64,000 bases of DNA from Enterobacter vonholyi (lineage in GTDB: Bacteria > Pseudomonadota > Gammaproteobacteria > Enterobacterales > Enterobacteriaceae), in NCBI RefSeq assembly GCF_008364555.1, contig NZ_VTUC01000013.1, positions 1 to 64,000 of the forward strand, written 5' to 3'. A model generated the notes under the pieces. The model saw only the letters and a list, made by a program, of their open reading frames with translations, had not been told where the DNA came from and made no database searches. Position numbers and translations under genes: made by a program. Positions 19,007-29,255 of the stretch are shown in pieces (positions within the stretch are counted from its first letter, which is position 1; every line of letters starts with the position of its first letter).

Positions 19007-20266
19007 ATGAATCTTACCGAATTAAAGAATACGCCGGTTTCTGAGCTGATCACTCTCGGCGAAAATATGGGGCTGGAAAACCAGGCTCGTATGCGCAAGC
19101 AGGACATCATTTTCGCCATCCTGAAGCAGCACGCTAAGAGTGGCGAAGATATCTTTGGCGACGGTGTGCTGGAGATATTGCAAGACGGATTTGGTTTCCT
19201 CCGCTCTGCAGACAGCTCCTACCTCGCCGGCCCTGACGACATCTACGTATCCCCCAGCCAAATCCGCCGTTTCAACCTCCGCACTGGTGACACCATTTCA
19301 GGTAAGATTCGTCCTCCTAAAGAGGGTGAACGCTACTTTGCGCTGTTGAAAGTCAATGAAGTTAACTTCGACAAACCGGAAAACTCGCGTAATAAGATCC
19401 TCTTTGAGAACTTAACGCCGCTGCACGCGAACTCTCGCCTGCGCATGGAGCGTGGTAACGGTTCTACTGAAGACTTAACCGCGCGTGTACTGGATCTGGC
19501 ATCACCAATTGGTCGTGGCCAGCGTGGTCTGATTGTGGCGCCGCCAAAAGCGGGTAAAACCATGCTGCTACAGAACATCGCTCAGAGCATCGCCTATAAC
19601 CACCCAGACTGCGTGCTGATGGTGCTGCTGATTGACGAACGTCCGGAAGAAGTGACTGAGATGCAGCGTCTGGTTAAAGGTGAAGTGGTTGCTTCTACCT
19701 TCGACGAACCGGCATCTCGCCACGTTCAGGTTGCGGAAATGGTTATCGAGAAGGCGAAACGCCTGGTTGAGCACAAGAAAGACGTGATCATCCTGCTCGA
19801 TTCCATCACTCGTCTGGCGCGTGCCTACAACACCGTGGTGCCGGCATCCGGTAAAGTCCTGACCGGTGGTGTGGATGCTAACGCCCTGCATCGCCCAAAA
19901 CGCTTCTTCGGTGCAGCACGTAACGTGGAAGAGGGCGGCAGCCTGACCATCATCGCGACGGCGCTGATCGATACCGGTTCTAAAATGGACGAAGTGATTT
20001 ACGAAGAATTTAAAGGTACAGGCAACATGGAACTGCATCTTTCTCGTAAAATCGCTGAAAAACGCGTCTTCCCGGCTATCGACTACAACCGTTCCGGTAC
20101 TCGTAAAGAAGAGCTGCTCACCACCCAGGAAGAGCTGCAGAAAATGTGGATCCTGCGCAAAATCATCCATCCAATGGGTGAAATCGACGCAATGGAGTTC
20201 CTCATTAACAAACTGGCGATGACTAAAACCAACGACGATTTCTTTGACATGATGAAACGCTCGTAA
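19007..20266 (+). CDS. rho: transcription termination factor Rho
   Basis: This 419-aa hexameric RNA-dependent ATPase has the same length as E. coli Rho. The N-terminal RNA-binding domain is residues 1-130, starting [15 protein letters not shown], with RNP-like DGFGFLRS. Walker A is PPKAGKTML near residue 180 and Walker B is [11 protein letters not shown] near 260. The Q- and R-loops follow. The ATG at 19007 matches E. coli; the in-frame upstream extension from 18935 is leader. Expression is probably autoregulated by attenuation in the leader. Confidence 0.97.
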   Translation: MNLTELKNTPVSELITLGENMGLENQARMRKQDIIFAILKQHAKSGEDIFGDGVLEILQDGFGFLRSADSSYLAGPDDIYVSPSQIRRFNLRTGDTISGKIRPPKEGERYFALLKVNEVNFDKPENSRNKILFENLTPLHANSRLRMERGNGSTEDLTARVLDLASPIGRGQRGLIVAPPKAGKTMLLQNIAQSIAYNHPDCVLMVLLIDERPEEVTEMQRLVKGEVVASTFDEPASRHVQVAEMVIEKAKRLVEHKKDVIILLDSITRLARAYNTVVPASGKVLTGGVDANALHRPKRFFGAARNVEEGGSLTIIATALIDTGSKMDEVIYEEFKGTGNMELHLSRKIAEKRVFPAIDYNRSGTRKEELLTTQEELQKMWILRKIIHPMGEIDAMEFLINKLAMTKTNDDFFDMMKRS

Positions 20267-20283
20267 CGCAAATAAAGCCAGCA

Positions 20284-20311
20284 AACGCCACGTTTTTACG
20301 TGGCGTTTTTC
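20284..20311 (+). terminator. rho terminator
   Basis: ACGCCACGT-TTTT-ACGTGGCGT followed by TTTTT, about 18 nt after the rho stop. Confidence 0.9.
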
Positions 20312-20508
20312 TTTTATGGACTATACGCTAGTACCATCTACTCCCAATTTTGACCGGTCGGTGCGACAATAGGGCCGTTTCTGCAGCCAAAGAAATAATT
20401 GATTGAAAAATATACAGAGGGAGTTGTAAGAAGCCATCTTTATTACTTCTGAGGCTGTGGCTTCATGGTTATACTTCCGGGACTAACATTTGTTGAGAGC
20501 AATCCATT

Positions 20509-21612
20509 GTGAATCTATTCACCGCCGTTACTGAACTGATCAGTATTTTTTTATTCACAACCTGTTTTTTGTTCATTGCGCGCAAGGTGGCAAAACGAAT
20601 AGGGTTGGTGGATAAGCCTAATTTTCGTAAACGCCATCAGGGACTTATTCCTTTAGTCGGCGGGATTTCTGTTTACGCAGGGATTTGCTTCACGTTTGGT
20701 ATTGCTGACTATTATATCCCGCATGCCGCCCTCTATATTGCCTGCGCCGGTGTCCTGGTGTTAGTCGGGGCTCTTGATGACCGCTTCGATATCGCGGTGA
20801 AAATACGCGCCACCGTTCAGGCGGCCATTGGCGTGGTGATGATGGTTGTCGGCGGACTGTATCTGCGTAGCCTCGGCTATGTGTTTGGCCCGTGGGAGTT
20901 AGTTCTGGGTCCATTTGGCTTCTTCCTGACGCTCTTTGCCGTCTGGGCGGCAATCAATGCTTTCAACATGGTGGACGGCATTGACGGCCTGCTCGGTGGA
21001 CTGTCATCCGTTTCTTTCGCCGCTATTGGCATTATCTTATGGTTTGATGGCCAGTACAGTCTGGCAATGTGGTGTTTTGCCATGATTGCCGCCATTCTGC
21101 CTTATATCCTCTTAAACCTCGGCGTGCTGGGCCGTCGCTATAAAGTCTTTATGGGGGACGCGGGCAGTACGCTGATTGGTTTTACGGTTATCTGGATCCT
21201 GCTTGAAACCACGCAGGGTCAAACCCACCCGATAAGTCCGGTAACAGCGCTGTGGATTATTGCCATTCCATTGATGGATATGGTGGCGATTATGTATCGC
21301 CGCCTGCGCAAAGGGATGAGTCCTTTCTCTCCAGACCGCCAACACATTCATCATCTCATCATGCGTGCGGGTTTTACTTCTCGTCAGGCGTTTGTGCTGA
21401 TTACTCTGGCCGCTGCTATTTTGGCCGCAATTGGTGTAGCTGCAGAATATTCTCATATTATTCCTGAGTGGGTTATGTTGGCATTATTCTTGCTGGCATT
21501 TTTCCTGTACGGCTACTGCATTAAGCGCGCATGGAAAGTAGCGCGGTTCATAAAACGTATTAAACGCCGGATGCGTCGTAACAGTGGCAAAAACACAACA
21601 TTAACTAAGTAA
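20509..21612 (+). CDS. wecA: WecA, undecaprenyl-phosphate GlcNAc-1-phosphate transferase
   Basis: This 367-aa integral membrane protein transfers GlcNAc-1-P from UDP-GlcNAc to undecaprenyl phosphate, starting ECA synthesis and many O-antigens. About 11 membrane segments alternate with cytoplasmic loops. Acidic catalytic motifs are LDDRFD (near residue 90) and FNMVDGIDGLLGG (near residue 150), and the His-rich loop SPDRQHIHHLI is near residue 280. The GTG start at 20509 matches E. coli. It is the first gene of the wec cluster. Confidence 0.96.
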   Translation: MNLFTAVTELISIFLFTTCFLFIARKVAKRIGLVDKPNFRKRHQGLIPLVGGISVYAGICFTFGIADYYIPHAALYIACAGVLVLVGALDDRFDIAVKIRATVQAAIGVVMMVVGGLYLRSLGYVFGPWELVLGPFGFFLTLFAVWAAINAFNMVDGIDGLLGGLSSVSFAAIGIILWFDGQYSLAMWCFAMIAAILPYILLNLGVLGRRYKVFMGDAGSTLIGFTVIWILLETTQGQTHPISPVTALWIIAIPLMDMVAIMYRRLRKGMSPFSPDRQHIHHLIMRAGFTSRQAFVLITLAAAILAAIGVAAEYSHIIPEWVMLALFLLAFFLYGYCIKRAWKVARFIKRIKRRMRRNSGKNTTLTK

Positions 21613-21625
21613 AACCGGGACTATG

Positions 21626-22672
21626 ATGACTCAACCGTTGGCGGGAGCGAAATCAGTGGTAACTGAGAATGAACTGGATATTCGGGGTTTGTTTCGCGTG
21701 TTATGGGCAGGCAAACTTTGGATTGCGGGGATCGCGCTGGGTTTTGCACTGTTAGCGCTGGCCTATACGTTCTTTGCAAAACAAGAATGGAGCTCCACGG
21801 CAATCACGGACAAACCAACGGTTAACATGCTTGGGGGATACTATTCCCAGCAGCAATTCCTGCGAAACCTGGATATCAAAGCCAACCTCGCCACGCCAGA
21901 TCAGGTCTCCGTTATGGATGAGGCTTATAAAGAGTTTGTGATGCAACTGGCTTCGTGGGATACGCGCCGCGACTTCTGGTCTCAGACGGATTATTACAAG
22001 CAGCGTCGGGTTGATAACACTAAAGCCGATGCCGCTCTGCTGGACGATCTGATTAACAATATTCAGTTTATGCCGGGCGACGCGCTGCGTAACGTGAACG
22101 ACAGCGTCAAACTGATTGCAGAAACCGCGCCGGATGCTAACAACCTGTTGCGTCAGTATGTCGCGTTTGCCAGCCAGCGTGCCGCAAGCCATCTTAACGA
22201 AGAGCTTAAAGGCGCCTGGGCGGCTCGTACAATCCAGATGAAAGCACAGGTGAAACGTCAGGAAGAGGTGGCTAAAGCCATTTTCGCTCGTCGTGTTCAT
22301 AATATTGAGCAGGCGCTGAAAATTGCGGAACAGCACAATATTTCCCGCACTGAGACGGACGTGCCGGCTGATGAGCTGCCTGATTCAGAGATGTTCCTCC
22401 TTGGCCGCCCCATGCTGCAGGCGCGCCTGGAAAACCTCCAGGCCGTCGGTCCTGATTTTGACCTCGATTACGATCAAAATCGCGCGATGCTCAACACGCT
22501 TAATGTAGGTCCTTCTCTGGACCCGCGTTTTCAGACCTATCGTTATTTGCGAACGCCTGAAGAACCTGTAAAACGCGATAGTCCGCGTCGTGCATTCCTG
22601 ATGATTATGTGGGGGATTGTAGGCGCATTGACGGGCGCTGGCGTGGCGTTAACGCGTCGTCGCAAAAACTAA
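21626..22672 (+). CDS. wzzE: WzzE, ECA polysaccharide chain-length regulator
   Basis: This 348-aa PCP1-class protein has an N-terminal transmembrane segment (about residues 30-50), a large periplasmic coiled-coil domain with ADVPADELPDSEMFLLGRP, and a C-terminal transmembrane segment preceded by a Pro-rich stretch (PEEPVKRDSPRR). It sets the ECA repeat number with WzyE. I chose the second of two adjacent ATGs (21626) because it matches the E. coli MTQP start; 21623 is equally possible. Confidence 0.94.
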   Translation: MTQPLAGAKSVVTENELDIRGLFRVLWAGKLWIAGIALGFALLALAYTFFAKQEWSSTAITDKPTVNMLGGYYSQQQFLRNLDIKANLATPDQVSVMDEAYKEFVMQLASWDTRRDFWSQTDYYKQRRVDNTKADAALLDDLINNIQFMPGDALRNVNDSVKLIAETAPDANNLLRQYVAFASQRAASHLNEELKGAWAARTIQMKAQVKRQEEVAKAIFARRVHNIEQALKIAEQHNISRTETDVPADELPDSEMFLLGRPMLQARLENLQAVGPDFDLDYDQNRAMLNTLNVGPSLDPRFQTYRYLRTPEEPVKRDSPRRAFLMIMWGIVGALTGAGVALTRRRKN

Positions 22673-22685
22673 GAACGCCGTCTAC

Positions 22686-22709
22686 GATGAAGGCTGCGGC
22701 CTTCATCGC
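22686..22709 (+). other. hairpin between wzzE and wecB
   Basis: GATGAAGGC and GCCTTCATC form a 9-bp stem in the 56-nt gap between wzzE and wecB. No T-run follows. It may tune mRNA stability or the wzzE:wecB ratio. Confidence 0.5.
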
Positions 22710-22728
22710 CTAATCGAAGAGAATCGAT

Positions 22729-23859
22729 GTGAAAGTACTAACCGTATTTGGCACCAGGCCGGAGGCCATTAAGATGGCACCTCTGGTTCATGCGCTGGCC
22801 AGCGATCCGGATATTGAAGCAAAAGTCTGCGTCACGGCCCAGCACCGTGAGATGCTCGACCAGGTCTTAACGCTCTTTTCCATCGTCCCGGATTACGACC
22901 TCAATATTATGAAACCGGGGCAAGGTTTAACGGAGATAACCTGTCGCATTCTGCAAGAGCTTAAGCCGATCCTGGAGTCATTCAAGCCTGACGTGGTGCT
23001 GGTACACGGTGACACCACCACTACCGTGGCGACAAGCCTGGCCGCGTTTTACCAACGAATTCCTGTGGGGCATGTTGAGGCGGGTTTGCGTACCGGCAAT
23101 CTTTATTCGCCGTGGCCGGAGGAGGCCAACCGCACGTTAACGGGCCATCTGGCGATGTACCACTTTGCGCCGACGGAAAATTCTCGTCAGAACCTGCTGC
23201 GTGAAAATATCGCCGATAACAAAATCTTTGTGACCGGCAATACGGTCATTGATGCATTAATTTGGGTGCGTGACCGCGTTCTGGCAAATAGCGATCTTCA
23301 GAAAGATCTCGCTGCCCGCTATCCATTCCTGCACAACGGCAAAAAAACCATCCTGGTAACCGGCCACCGTCGCGAAAGCTTTGGCCGTGGTTTTGAGCAA
23401 ATCTGTCACGCGCTGGCTGAAATCGCTGCGCAAAATGACGATGTGCAAATTGTCTATCCGGTCCATCTCAACCCTAACGTCAGCGAGCCGGTTAACCGCA
23501 TTCTGGGCCATGTCGACAATGTTCTACTGATTGAACCGCAGGACTACATGCCGTTTGTCTGGCTGATGAACCACGCCTGGCTGATCCTCACCGATTCCGG
23601 CGGCATTCAGGAAGAAGCGCCCTCCCTCGGCAAGCCGGTACTGGTGATGCGTGAAACGACCGAACGTCCGGAAGCCGTCAAAGCCGGTACGGTGCGTCTG
23701 GTCGGCACCAACGCGCAGCTCATCGTCGAAGAGGTCTCGCGCCTGCTGCATGACGATGAAGCATATCAGGCGATGAGCCGGGCCCATAATCCGTATGGAG
23801 ACGGGCAGGCTTGTGGCCGTATTTTGCATGCACTTAAACACAATCGGGTATCGCTATGA
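22729..23859 (+). CDS. wecB: UDP-N-acetylglucosamine 2-epimerase (non-hydrolysing)
   Basis: This 376-aa GT-B fold epimerase converts UDP-GlcNAc to UDP-ManNAc. Motifs are [12 protein letters not shown] at the N-terminus, HGDTTTTVA (near residue 95), [10 protein letters not shown] (near 117) and GHRRESFG (near 213), covering the catalytic Asp, Glu and His residues of the family. The start is GTG, as the E. coli-like MKVLTVFG N-terminus requires. It overlaps wecC by 4 nt. Confidence 0.96.
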   Translation: MKVLTVFGTRPEAIKMAPLVHALASDPDIEAKVCVTAQHREMLDQVLTLFSIVPDYDLNIMKPGQGLTEITCRILQELKPILESFKPDVVLVHGDTTTTVATSLAAFYQRIPVGHVEAGLRTGNLYSPWPEEANRTLTGHLAMYHFAPTENSRQNLLRENIADNKIFVTGNTVIDALIWVRDRVLANSDLQKDLAARYPFLHNGKKTILVTGHRRESFGRGFEQICHALAEIAAQNDDVQIVYPVHLNPNVSEPVNRILGHVDNVLLIEPQDYMPFVWLMNHAWLILTDSGGIQEEAPSLGKPVLVMRETTERPEAVKAGTVRLVGTNAQLIVEEVSRLLHDDEAYQAMSRAHNPYGDGQACGRILHALKHNRVSL

Positions 23860-25118
23860 GTTTTACTACCATCTCTGTCATTGGTCTTGGCTACATTGGC
23901 TTGCCTACTGCGGCCGCGTTTGCCTCTCGTCAAAAACAGGTTGTCGGGGTGGATATTAACGCCCGCGCGGTAGAAACCATTAACCGTGGCGAAATTCATA
24001 TTGTGGAGCCCGATCTGGATCGTGTGGTGAAAGAGGCGGTGGAAGGGGGCTTCCTGCATGCCAGCACGACGCCCATTGAAGCGGATGCCTATCTGATTGC
24101 CGTTCCAACGCCCTTTAAAGGCGACCACGAGCCCGACATGGCGTTCGTCGAGGCGGCGGCAAAATCTATCGCGCCTGTGTTGAAAAAAGGGGCGTTGGTA
24201 ATCCTCGAGTCCACGTCTCCGGTGGGGGCGACTGAACAGATGTCGCAGTGGCTGGCAGAGGCCCGTCCAGACCTGAGCTTCCCACAGCAGGTTGGCGAGC
24301 AGGCGGATATCAACATCGCCTACTGCCCGGAGCGCGTACTCCCGGGCCAGGTCATGGTCGAACTGATTAAAAACGACCGCGTCATTGGCGGTATGACGCC
24401 AGTCTGTTCCGAACGTGCCAGCGCGCTGTATAAGATTTTCCTGGAAGGCGAGTGCGTGGTGACAAACTCCCGCACCGCCGAGATGTGCAAGCTGACGGAA
24501 AACAGCTTCCGTGACGTGAATATCGCCTTTGCGAACGAACTTTCACTCATCTGCGCCGATCAGGGAATTAACGTCTGGGAGCTGATTAGCCTGGCGAATC
24601 GCCATCCGCGTGTGAATATTCTCCAGCCAGGCCCGGGGGTGGGCGGACACTGTATTGCCGTCGACCCGTGGTTTATCGTGGCGCAGAATCCAGCGCAGGC
24701 GCGCCTGATTCGCACCGCGCGTGAAGTGAACGACAGCAAACCTCACTGGGTGCTCAATCAGGTCAAAACCACGGTAGCGGATTGTCTGGCAGAGAGCGGC
24801 AAGCGCGCCAGCGAGCTGAAAATTGCCTGTTTCGGTCTGGCATTCAAACCCAACATTGACGATCTGCGTGAAAGCCCGGCGATGGAAATTGCTGAGATGA
24901 TTGCCGGATGGCACAAGGGTGAAACGCTGGTGGTTGAGCCGAATATCCATGAATTGCCGACAAAACTGGCGGGGCACTGCACGCTGACGGCGCTGGATGA
25001 AGCGCTTGCGACGGCGGACGTGCTGGTGCTGCTGGTGGATCACAAAGAGTTTAAAGCGACATCCGCTGATGCGGTGCGTCAGCAGTATGTAGTTGATACC
25101 AAAGGTGTCTGGCGTTGA
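23856..25118 (+). CDS. wecC: UDP-N-acetyl-D-mannosamine dehydrogenase
   Basis: This 420-aa NAD-dependent enzyme oxidises UDP-ManNAc to UDP-ManNAcA by two successive two-electron steps. The N-terminal Rossmann motif is [13 protein letters not shown], and the catalytic Cys is in [11 protein letters not shown] (near residue 266). The C-terminal UDP-binding domain follows. The protein ends DTKGVWR as in E. coli. In E. coli rffG and rffH come next. Here the stop codon overlaps the wecD start, so those genes are absent from this position. Confidence 0.96.
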   Translation: MSFTTISVIGLGYIGLPTAAAFASRQKQVVGVDINARAVETINRGEIHIVEPDLDRVVKEAVEGGFLHASTTPIEADAYLIAVPTPFKGDHEPDMAFVEAAAKSIAPVLKKGALVILESTSPVGATEQMSQWLAEARPDLSFPQQVGEQADINIAYCPERVLPGQVMVELIKNDRVIGGMTPVCSERASALYKIFLEGECVVTNSRTAEMCKLTENSFRDVNIAFANELSLICADQGINVWELISLANRHPRVNILQPGPGVGGHCIAVDPWFIVAQNPAQARLIRTAREVNDSKPHWVLNQVKTTVADCLAESGKRASELKIACFGLAFKPNIDDLRESPAMEIAEMIAGWHKGETLVVEPNIHELPTKLAGHCTLTALDEALATADVLVLLVDHKEFKATSADAVRQQYVVDTKGVWR

Positions 25119-25792
25119 ACAGCCTGAACGGGGTACTCGAGCCCCTGCAGTGGGAGAGTACCTTTTTCAGTCTGCCGTCGGCCATCGTGCGTCTGAGCAA
25201 TGACGCGCCGGTACTGACTGTACCGGATTTTACCGCCTGGCAACGGGTGCAGGCGAAGATCCCTGCGGAGCGTGCCGATCTGCTTGACGCGCTCCAGCAA
25301 CACGGCTTTCAGCTGGTTGAAGGCGAGGTCGATCTTTCCATTACCCTCACCCGGCACGATGCGTCAGGCGCGGAAATTGCAACGGATCAGGACATCCCCG
25401 TGCTGCGTCAGATGGCGACCCAGGCGTTTGCGCAGAGCCGCTTTCGTGCGCCTTGGTATGCACCTGACGATAGCGGGCGTTTCTATGCCCAGTGGGTAGA
25501 GAATGCGGTTAAAGGCACCTTTGACCACGTCTGCCTGGTTTTCCGTGCAGGAGACGGTCAAATCAAGGGGTTCGTCTCGCTGCGTAAGCTCAACGAGCAC
25601 GAGGCGCGTATTGGCTTATTAGCCGGGCGCGGCATGGGTGAAAAACTCATGCAGGCGGCGCTGCACTGGTCGCAACAGCAACAGCTAGTGACGCTGCGGG
25701 TGGCGACCCAGGTGGGCAACACCGCGGCGCTTAAACGTTATATTGCGAGTGGTGCCAACATCGACGCCACCGCCTACTGGTTATACAGGTGA
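25115..25792 (+). CDS. wecD: dTDP-fucosamine acetyltransferase
   Basis: This 225-aa GNAT-family acetyltransferase converts dTDP-Fuc4N to dTDP-Fuc4NAc with acetyl-CoA. The acetyl-CoA loop is [14 protein letters not shown] (near residues 167-181), followed by [17 protein letters not shown] typical of GNAT motif B. The start is TTG at 25115, overlapping the wecC stop in TTGA; no better start exists nearby and the length matches E. coli (224 aa). Its gene context has lost rffG and rffH. Confidence 0.92.
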   Translation: MNSLNGVLEPLQWESTFFSLPSAIVRLSNDAPVLTVPDFTAWQRVQAKIPAERADLLDALQQHGFQLVEGEVDLSITLTRHDASGAEIATDQDIPVLRQMATQAFAQSRFRAPWYAPDDSGRFYAQWVENAVKGTFDHVCLVFRAGDGQIKGFVSLRKLNEHEARIGLLAGRGMGEKLMQAALHWSQQQQLVTLRVATQVGNTAALKRYIASGANIDATAYWLYR

Positions 25793-25796
25793 CAAG

Positions 25797-26927
25797 ATGA
25801 TTCCATTTAACGCACCACCCGTTGTCGGAACTGAACTCGACTATATGCAGTCTGCTATGGGCAGCGGCAAACTCTGCGGTGACGGCGGTTTCACCCGGCG
25901 CTGTCAGCAGTGGATGGAACAGCGTTTTCGCAGCGCCAAAGTGCTGCTGACCCCGTCCTGTACGGCATCGCTGGAAATGGCGGCACTGTTGCTGGATATC
26001 CAGCCTGGTGATGAAGTGATTATGCCGAGCTATACCTTCGTTTCCACTGCGAACGCTTTTGTCCTGCGCGGGGCGAAAATTGTCTTTGTGGATATCCGCC
26101 CGGATACCATGAACATTGATGAGACGCTGATTGAAGCGGCGATCACTGACAAAACGCGCGCGATCGTGCCGGTTCACTACGCGGGCGTGGCCTGTGAAAT
26201 GGACACCATCATGGCCATCGCCAAAAAACATAATCTGTTCGTGGTGGAAGATGCCGCGCAGGGCGTGATGTCCACCTACAAGGGACGCGCGCTGGGCACT
26301 ATCGGCCACATTGGCTGCTTTAGCTTCCACGAAACCAAAAACTACACGGCGGGTGGAGAAGGTGGTGCGACGCTGATTAACGACCGGGCTCTCGTGGAGC
26401 GTGCAGAAGTGATCCGCGAAAAAGGCACTAACCGCAGCCAGTTCTTCCGGGGTCAGGTAGACAAATACACCTGGCGCGATATCGGCTCCAGCTATTTGAT
26501 GGCGGATCTGCAGGCTGCGTACCTGTGGGCGCAGCTGGAAGCGGCGGAGCGTATCAACCTTCAGCGTCTTTCCCTGTGGCAAACCTATTACGATGCGCTT
26601 GAGCCTCTGGCAAAAGCCGGGCGTATTGAACTGCCAACCATCCCGGCAAATTGCGTCCACAACGCGCATATGTTCTACATCAAGCTGCGCGATAACGACG
26701 ACCGCAGCGAGCTCATCGCCTGGCTGAAAGAGGCCGAAATTATGGCGGTGTTCCACTATATCCCGCTGCACTCCAGTCCGGCCGGAGAAGCGTTTGGCAC
26801 GTTTGCGGGTGAAGACCGCTACACCACTAAAGAAAGTGAGCGTTTGCTTCGCCTGCCACTGTTCTACAATCTCGCGCCCGTTAACCAGCGTACGGTGATT
26901 AATACCCTTCTGAGTTATTTCGGCTGA
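25797..26927 (+). CDS. wecE: dTDP-4-amino-4,6-dideoxygalactose transaminase
   Basis: This 376-aa DegT/DnrJ/EryC1-family PLP aminotransferase converts dTDP-4-keto-6-deoxyglucose to dTDP-Fuc4N. The PLP lysine lies in FHETKNYTAGGEGG (near residue 181). Its substrate must be made by the dTDP-glucose 4,6-dehydratase and thymidylyltransferase that are missing from this cluster. The ATG at 25797 matches E. coli (MIPFNAPPVVG), four bases after wecD. Confidence 0.96.
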   Translation: MIPFNAPPVVGTELDYMQSAMGSGKLCGDGGFTRRCQQWMEQRFRSAKVLLTPSCTASLEMAALLLDIQPGDEVIMPSYTFVSTANAFVLRGAKIVFVDIRPDTMNIDETLIEAAITDKTRAIVPVHYAGVACEMDTIMAIAKKHNLFVVEDAAQGVMSTYKGRALGTIGHIGCFSFHETKNYTAGGEGGATLINDRALVERAEVIREKGTNRSQFFRGQVDKYTWRDIGSSYLMADLQAAYLWAQLEAAERINLQRLSLWQTYYDALEPLAKAGRIELPTIPANCVHNAHMFYIKLRDNDDRSELIAWLKEAEIMAVFHYIPLHSSPAGEAFGTFAGEDRYTTKESERLLRLPLFYNLAPVNQRTVINTLLSYFG

Positions 26928-26928
26928 T

Positions 26929-28179
26929 ATGTCTCTGGCAAAAGCATCGGTGTGGACCGCCGCGTCCACGCTTGTAAAAATTGGCGCCGGGCTGTTGGTC
27001 GTCAAGCTGCTGGCCGTTTCATTTGGCCCTTCTGGTGTGGGGCTGGCGGGTAATTTCCGCCAGCTTGTCACCGTCCTTGGGGTGCTGGCCGGTGCCGGTA
27101 TCTTCAACGGCGTGACCAAATACGTTGCGCAGTATCACGATGATGCGGCTCAGCTGCGCAGAGTGGTGGGCACCTCTTCGGCTATGGTCACGGGTTTTTC
27201 AACCCTGATGGCGATTGTCTTTCTGCTGGCGGCGGCACCCATCAGCCAGGGATTGTTCGGGCACACCCATTACCAGGGGCTGGTGCGTCTGGTCGCATTG
27301 GTTCAGATGGGGATTGCCTGGGCTAACCTGCTGCTGGCGCTGATGAAAGGGTTTCGTGATGCGGCCGGGAACGCGATTGCGTTGATCCTGGGCAGCGTCA
27401 TCGGCGTGATTGCCTATTATTTCTGCTATCGCCTGGGCGGCTATGAAGGCGCACTGCTGGGGCTGGCGCTGGTTCCGGCGCTGGTGATTGTGCCTGCGGC
27501 ATTTATGCTGATGCGCCGGGGCGTCATCCCTCTTAGCTACCTGAAACCGCAATGGGACAAGGTCCTTGCCAGCCAGCTGGGTAAATTTACCCTGATGGCG
27601 CTCATTACCTCCGTCACGCTGCCGGTGGCCTACGTGATGATGCGAAACCTGCTGGCAGCGCATTATAGCTGGGATGAGGTCGGGATCTGGCAGGGCGTAA
27701 GCAGTATTTCCGACGCCTATCTCCAGTTTATTACGGCTTCCTTTAGCGTTTACCTGCTGCCAACCTTATCGCGACTGACGTCCAGACAGGAAATAACGCG
27801 CGAGATTTTCCGATCGCTGCGCTTTGTGTTACCGGCCGTCGCGGCTGCCAGCTTTACCGTCTGGCTACTGCGCGATGTCGCCATCTGGCTGCTGTTCTCG
27901 GCGAAATTCATCGCCATGCGCGATCTCTTTGCCTGGCAGCTGGTGGGGGATGTGCTGAAAGTGGGTGCATACGTTTTCGGCTACCTGGTGATTGCAAAAG
28001 CGTCCCTGCGGCTGTATATCCTGGCGGAAATTAGCCAGTTTGCGTTACTGACAGCATTTTCGCACTGGCTGATACCCATGCACGGCGCGCTGGGGGCGGC
28101 TCAGGCCTACATGGCAACCTATATCGTTTATTTCGCTGCCTGTTGCGGCGTATTTTTATTGTGGCGTAAACGCGCATGA
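26929..28179 (+). CDS. wzxE: WzxE, ECA lipid III flippase
   Basis: This 416-aa polysaccharide exporter of the MOP superfamily has about 12 predicted membrane segments. It moves undecaprenyl-PP-linked ECA trisaccharide (lipid III) to the periplasmic face. It starts one base after wecE and overlaps wecF by 4 nt (ATGA). Length and sequence match E. coli WzxE. Confidence 0.95.
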   Translation: MSLAKASVWTAASTLVKIGAGLLVVKLLAVSFGPSGVGLAGNFRQLVTVLGVLAGAGIFNGVTKYVAQYHDDAAQLRRVVGTSSAMVTGFSTLMAIVFLLAAAPISQGLFGHTHYQGLVRLVALVQMGIAWANLLLALMKGFRDAAGNAIALILGSVIGVIAYYFCYRLGGYEGALLGLALVPALVIVPAAFMLMRRGVIPLSYLKPQWDKVLASQLGKFTLMALITSVTLPVAYVMMRNLLAAHYSWDEVGIWQGVSSISDAYLQFITASFSVYLLPTLSRLTSRQEITREIFRSLRFVLPAVAAASFTVWLLRDVAIWLLFSAKFIAMRDLFAWQLVGDVLKVGAYVFGYLVIAKASLRLYILAEISQFALLTAFSHWLIPMHGALGAAQAYMATYIVYFAACCGVFLLWRKRA

Positions 28180-29255
28180 CTGCACTGATTCACATCCTGG
28201 GATCGGACATCCCACACCATAACCAGACCGTTTTGCGGTTCTTCAACGACGAGCTGGCATCGGGTAATCCAGATGCGCGTGAGTTTATGGTTGCAGGTCA
28301 GGATAAGGGCCTGAGCGAGGCGTTTCCGGCGCTGACGATTCGCTTCTGGCCGGACAAGGCCACGCTGGCGAAGGCGGTTGTTGCCAAAGCGAAAGCCGAC
28401 CGCGAGCAACGATTCTTCTTCCACGGACAGTTTAATACCGGGCTATGGCTGGCGCTTCTCAGCGGGGGGATTAAACCCTCCCAGTGCAGCTGGCATATCT
28501 GGGGAGCCGATCTCTACGAAGTCTCCCGAGGCTGGAAATTCCGTCTTTTCTATCCGTTGCGCCGCATGGCGCAGGGGCGCGTGGGCTGCGTTTTTGCTAC
28601 CCGCGGCGATCTCAACTATTTTGCTAAACAGCACCCCAACGTGCGCGGCGAGTTGCTTTATTTCCCCACCCGCATGGATCCGGCGCTTAACGCCATGGCG
28701 AATGACACGGTGCGTGAAGGCAAACTAACGATCCTGGTGGGGAATTCCGGCGATCGCAGTAACGAACACGTCGCGGCACTCAGGGCGGTGCATCAGCAGT
28801 TCGGCGACACGGTGAACGTGGTGGTGCCGATGGGCTATCCCGCCAATAACGACGCTTACATAGATGAGGTTCGCCGACAGGGGCTTGCGCTGTTTAGCGC
28901 AGAAAATCTGCACATTCTCAGCGATAAGCTGGAATTTGAGGAATATCTCGCGCTGCTGAGAAAATGCGATCTCGGCTATTTCATCTTTGCCCGACAGCAG
29001 GGGATTGGCACGCTATGTCTGCTGATTCAGGCGGGGGTACCGTGCGTGCTAAACCGCGAGAACCCGTTCTGGCAGGACATGGCCGAGCAGCATATTCCCG
29101 TGCTGTTTACCTCAGACACGCTGAACGTCGAGGTGGTACGGGAAGCCCAACGCCAGCTCACGCTGGTGGATAAAAATAGCATTGATTTTTTCAGCCCGAA
29201 TTATCTCACGCCGTGGCACCGCGCGCTGCGTATCGCTTCAGGAGACAAAGTATGA
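28176..29255 (+). CDS. wecF: WecF, TDP-Fuc4NAc:lipid II transferase
   Basis: This 359-aa glycosyltransferase (GT56) adds Fuc4NAc to lipid II to give lipid III, the complete ECA repeat unit. The N-terminus [18 protein letters not shown] and the block [12 protein letters not shown] near residue 187 are typical. It is a peripheral cytoplasmic-face protein without membrane segments. It overlaps its neighbours on both sides by 4 nt, indicating coupled translation. Confidence 0.95.
   Translation: MTALIHILGSDIPHHNQTVLRFFNDELASGNPDAREFMVAGQDKGLSEAFPALTIRFWPDKATLAKAVVAKAKADREQRFFFHGQFNTGLWLALLSGGIKPSQCSWHIWGADLYEVSRGWKFRLFYPLRRMAQGRVGCVFATRGDLNYFAKQHPNVRGELLYFPTRMDPALNAMANDTVREGKLTILVGNSGDRSNEHVAALRAVHQQFGDTVNVVVPMGYPANNDAYIDEVRRQGLALFSAENLHILSDKLEFEEYLALLRKCDLGYFIFARQQGIGTLCLLIQAGVPCVLNRENPFWQDMAEQHIPVLFTSDTLNVEVVREAQRQLTLVDKNSIDFFSPNYLTPWHRALRIASGDKV

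Noticed and set aside
25731-27119. 462-codon open frame antisense to wecE
   Set aside because: It covers wecE and the ends of wecD and wzxE on the opposite strand. The sequence has no recognisable domain and wecE is clearly the real gene.
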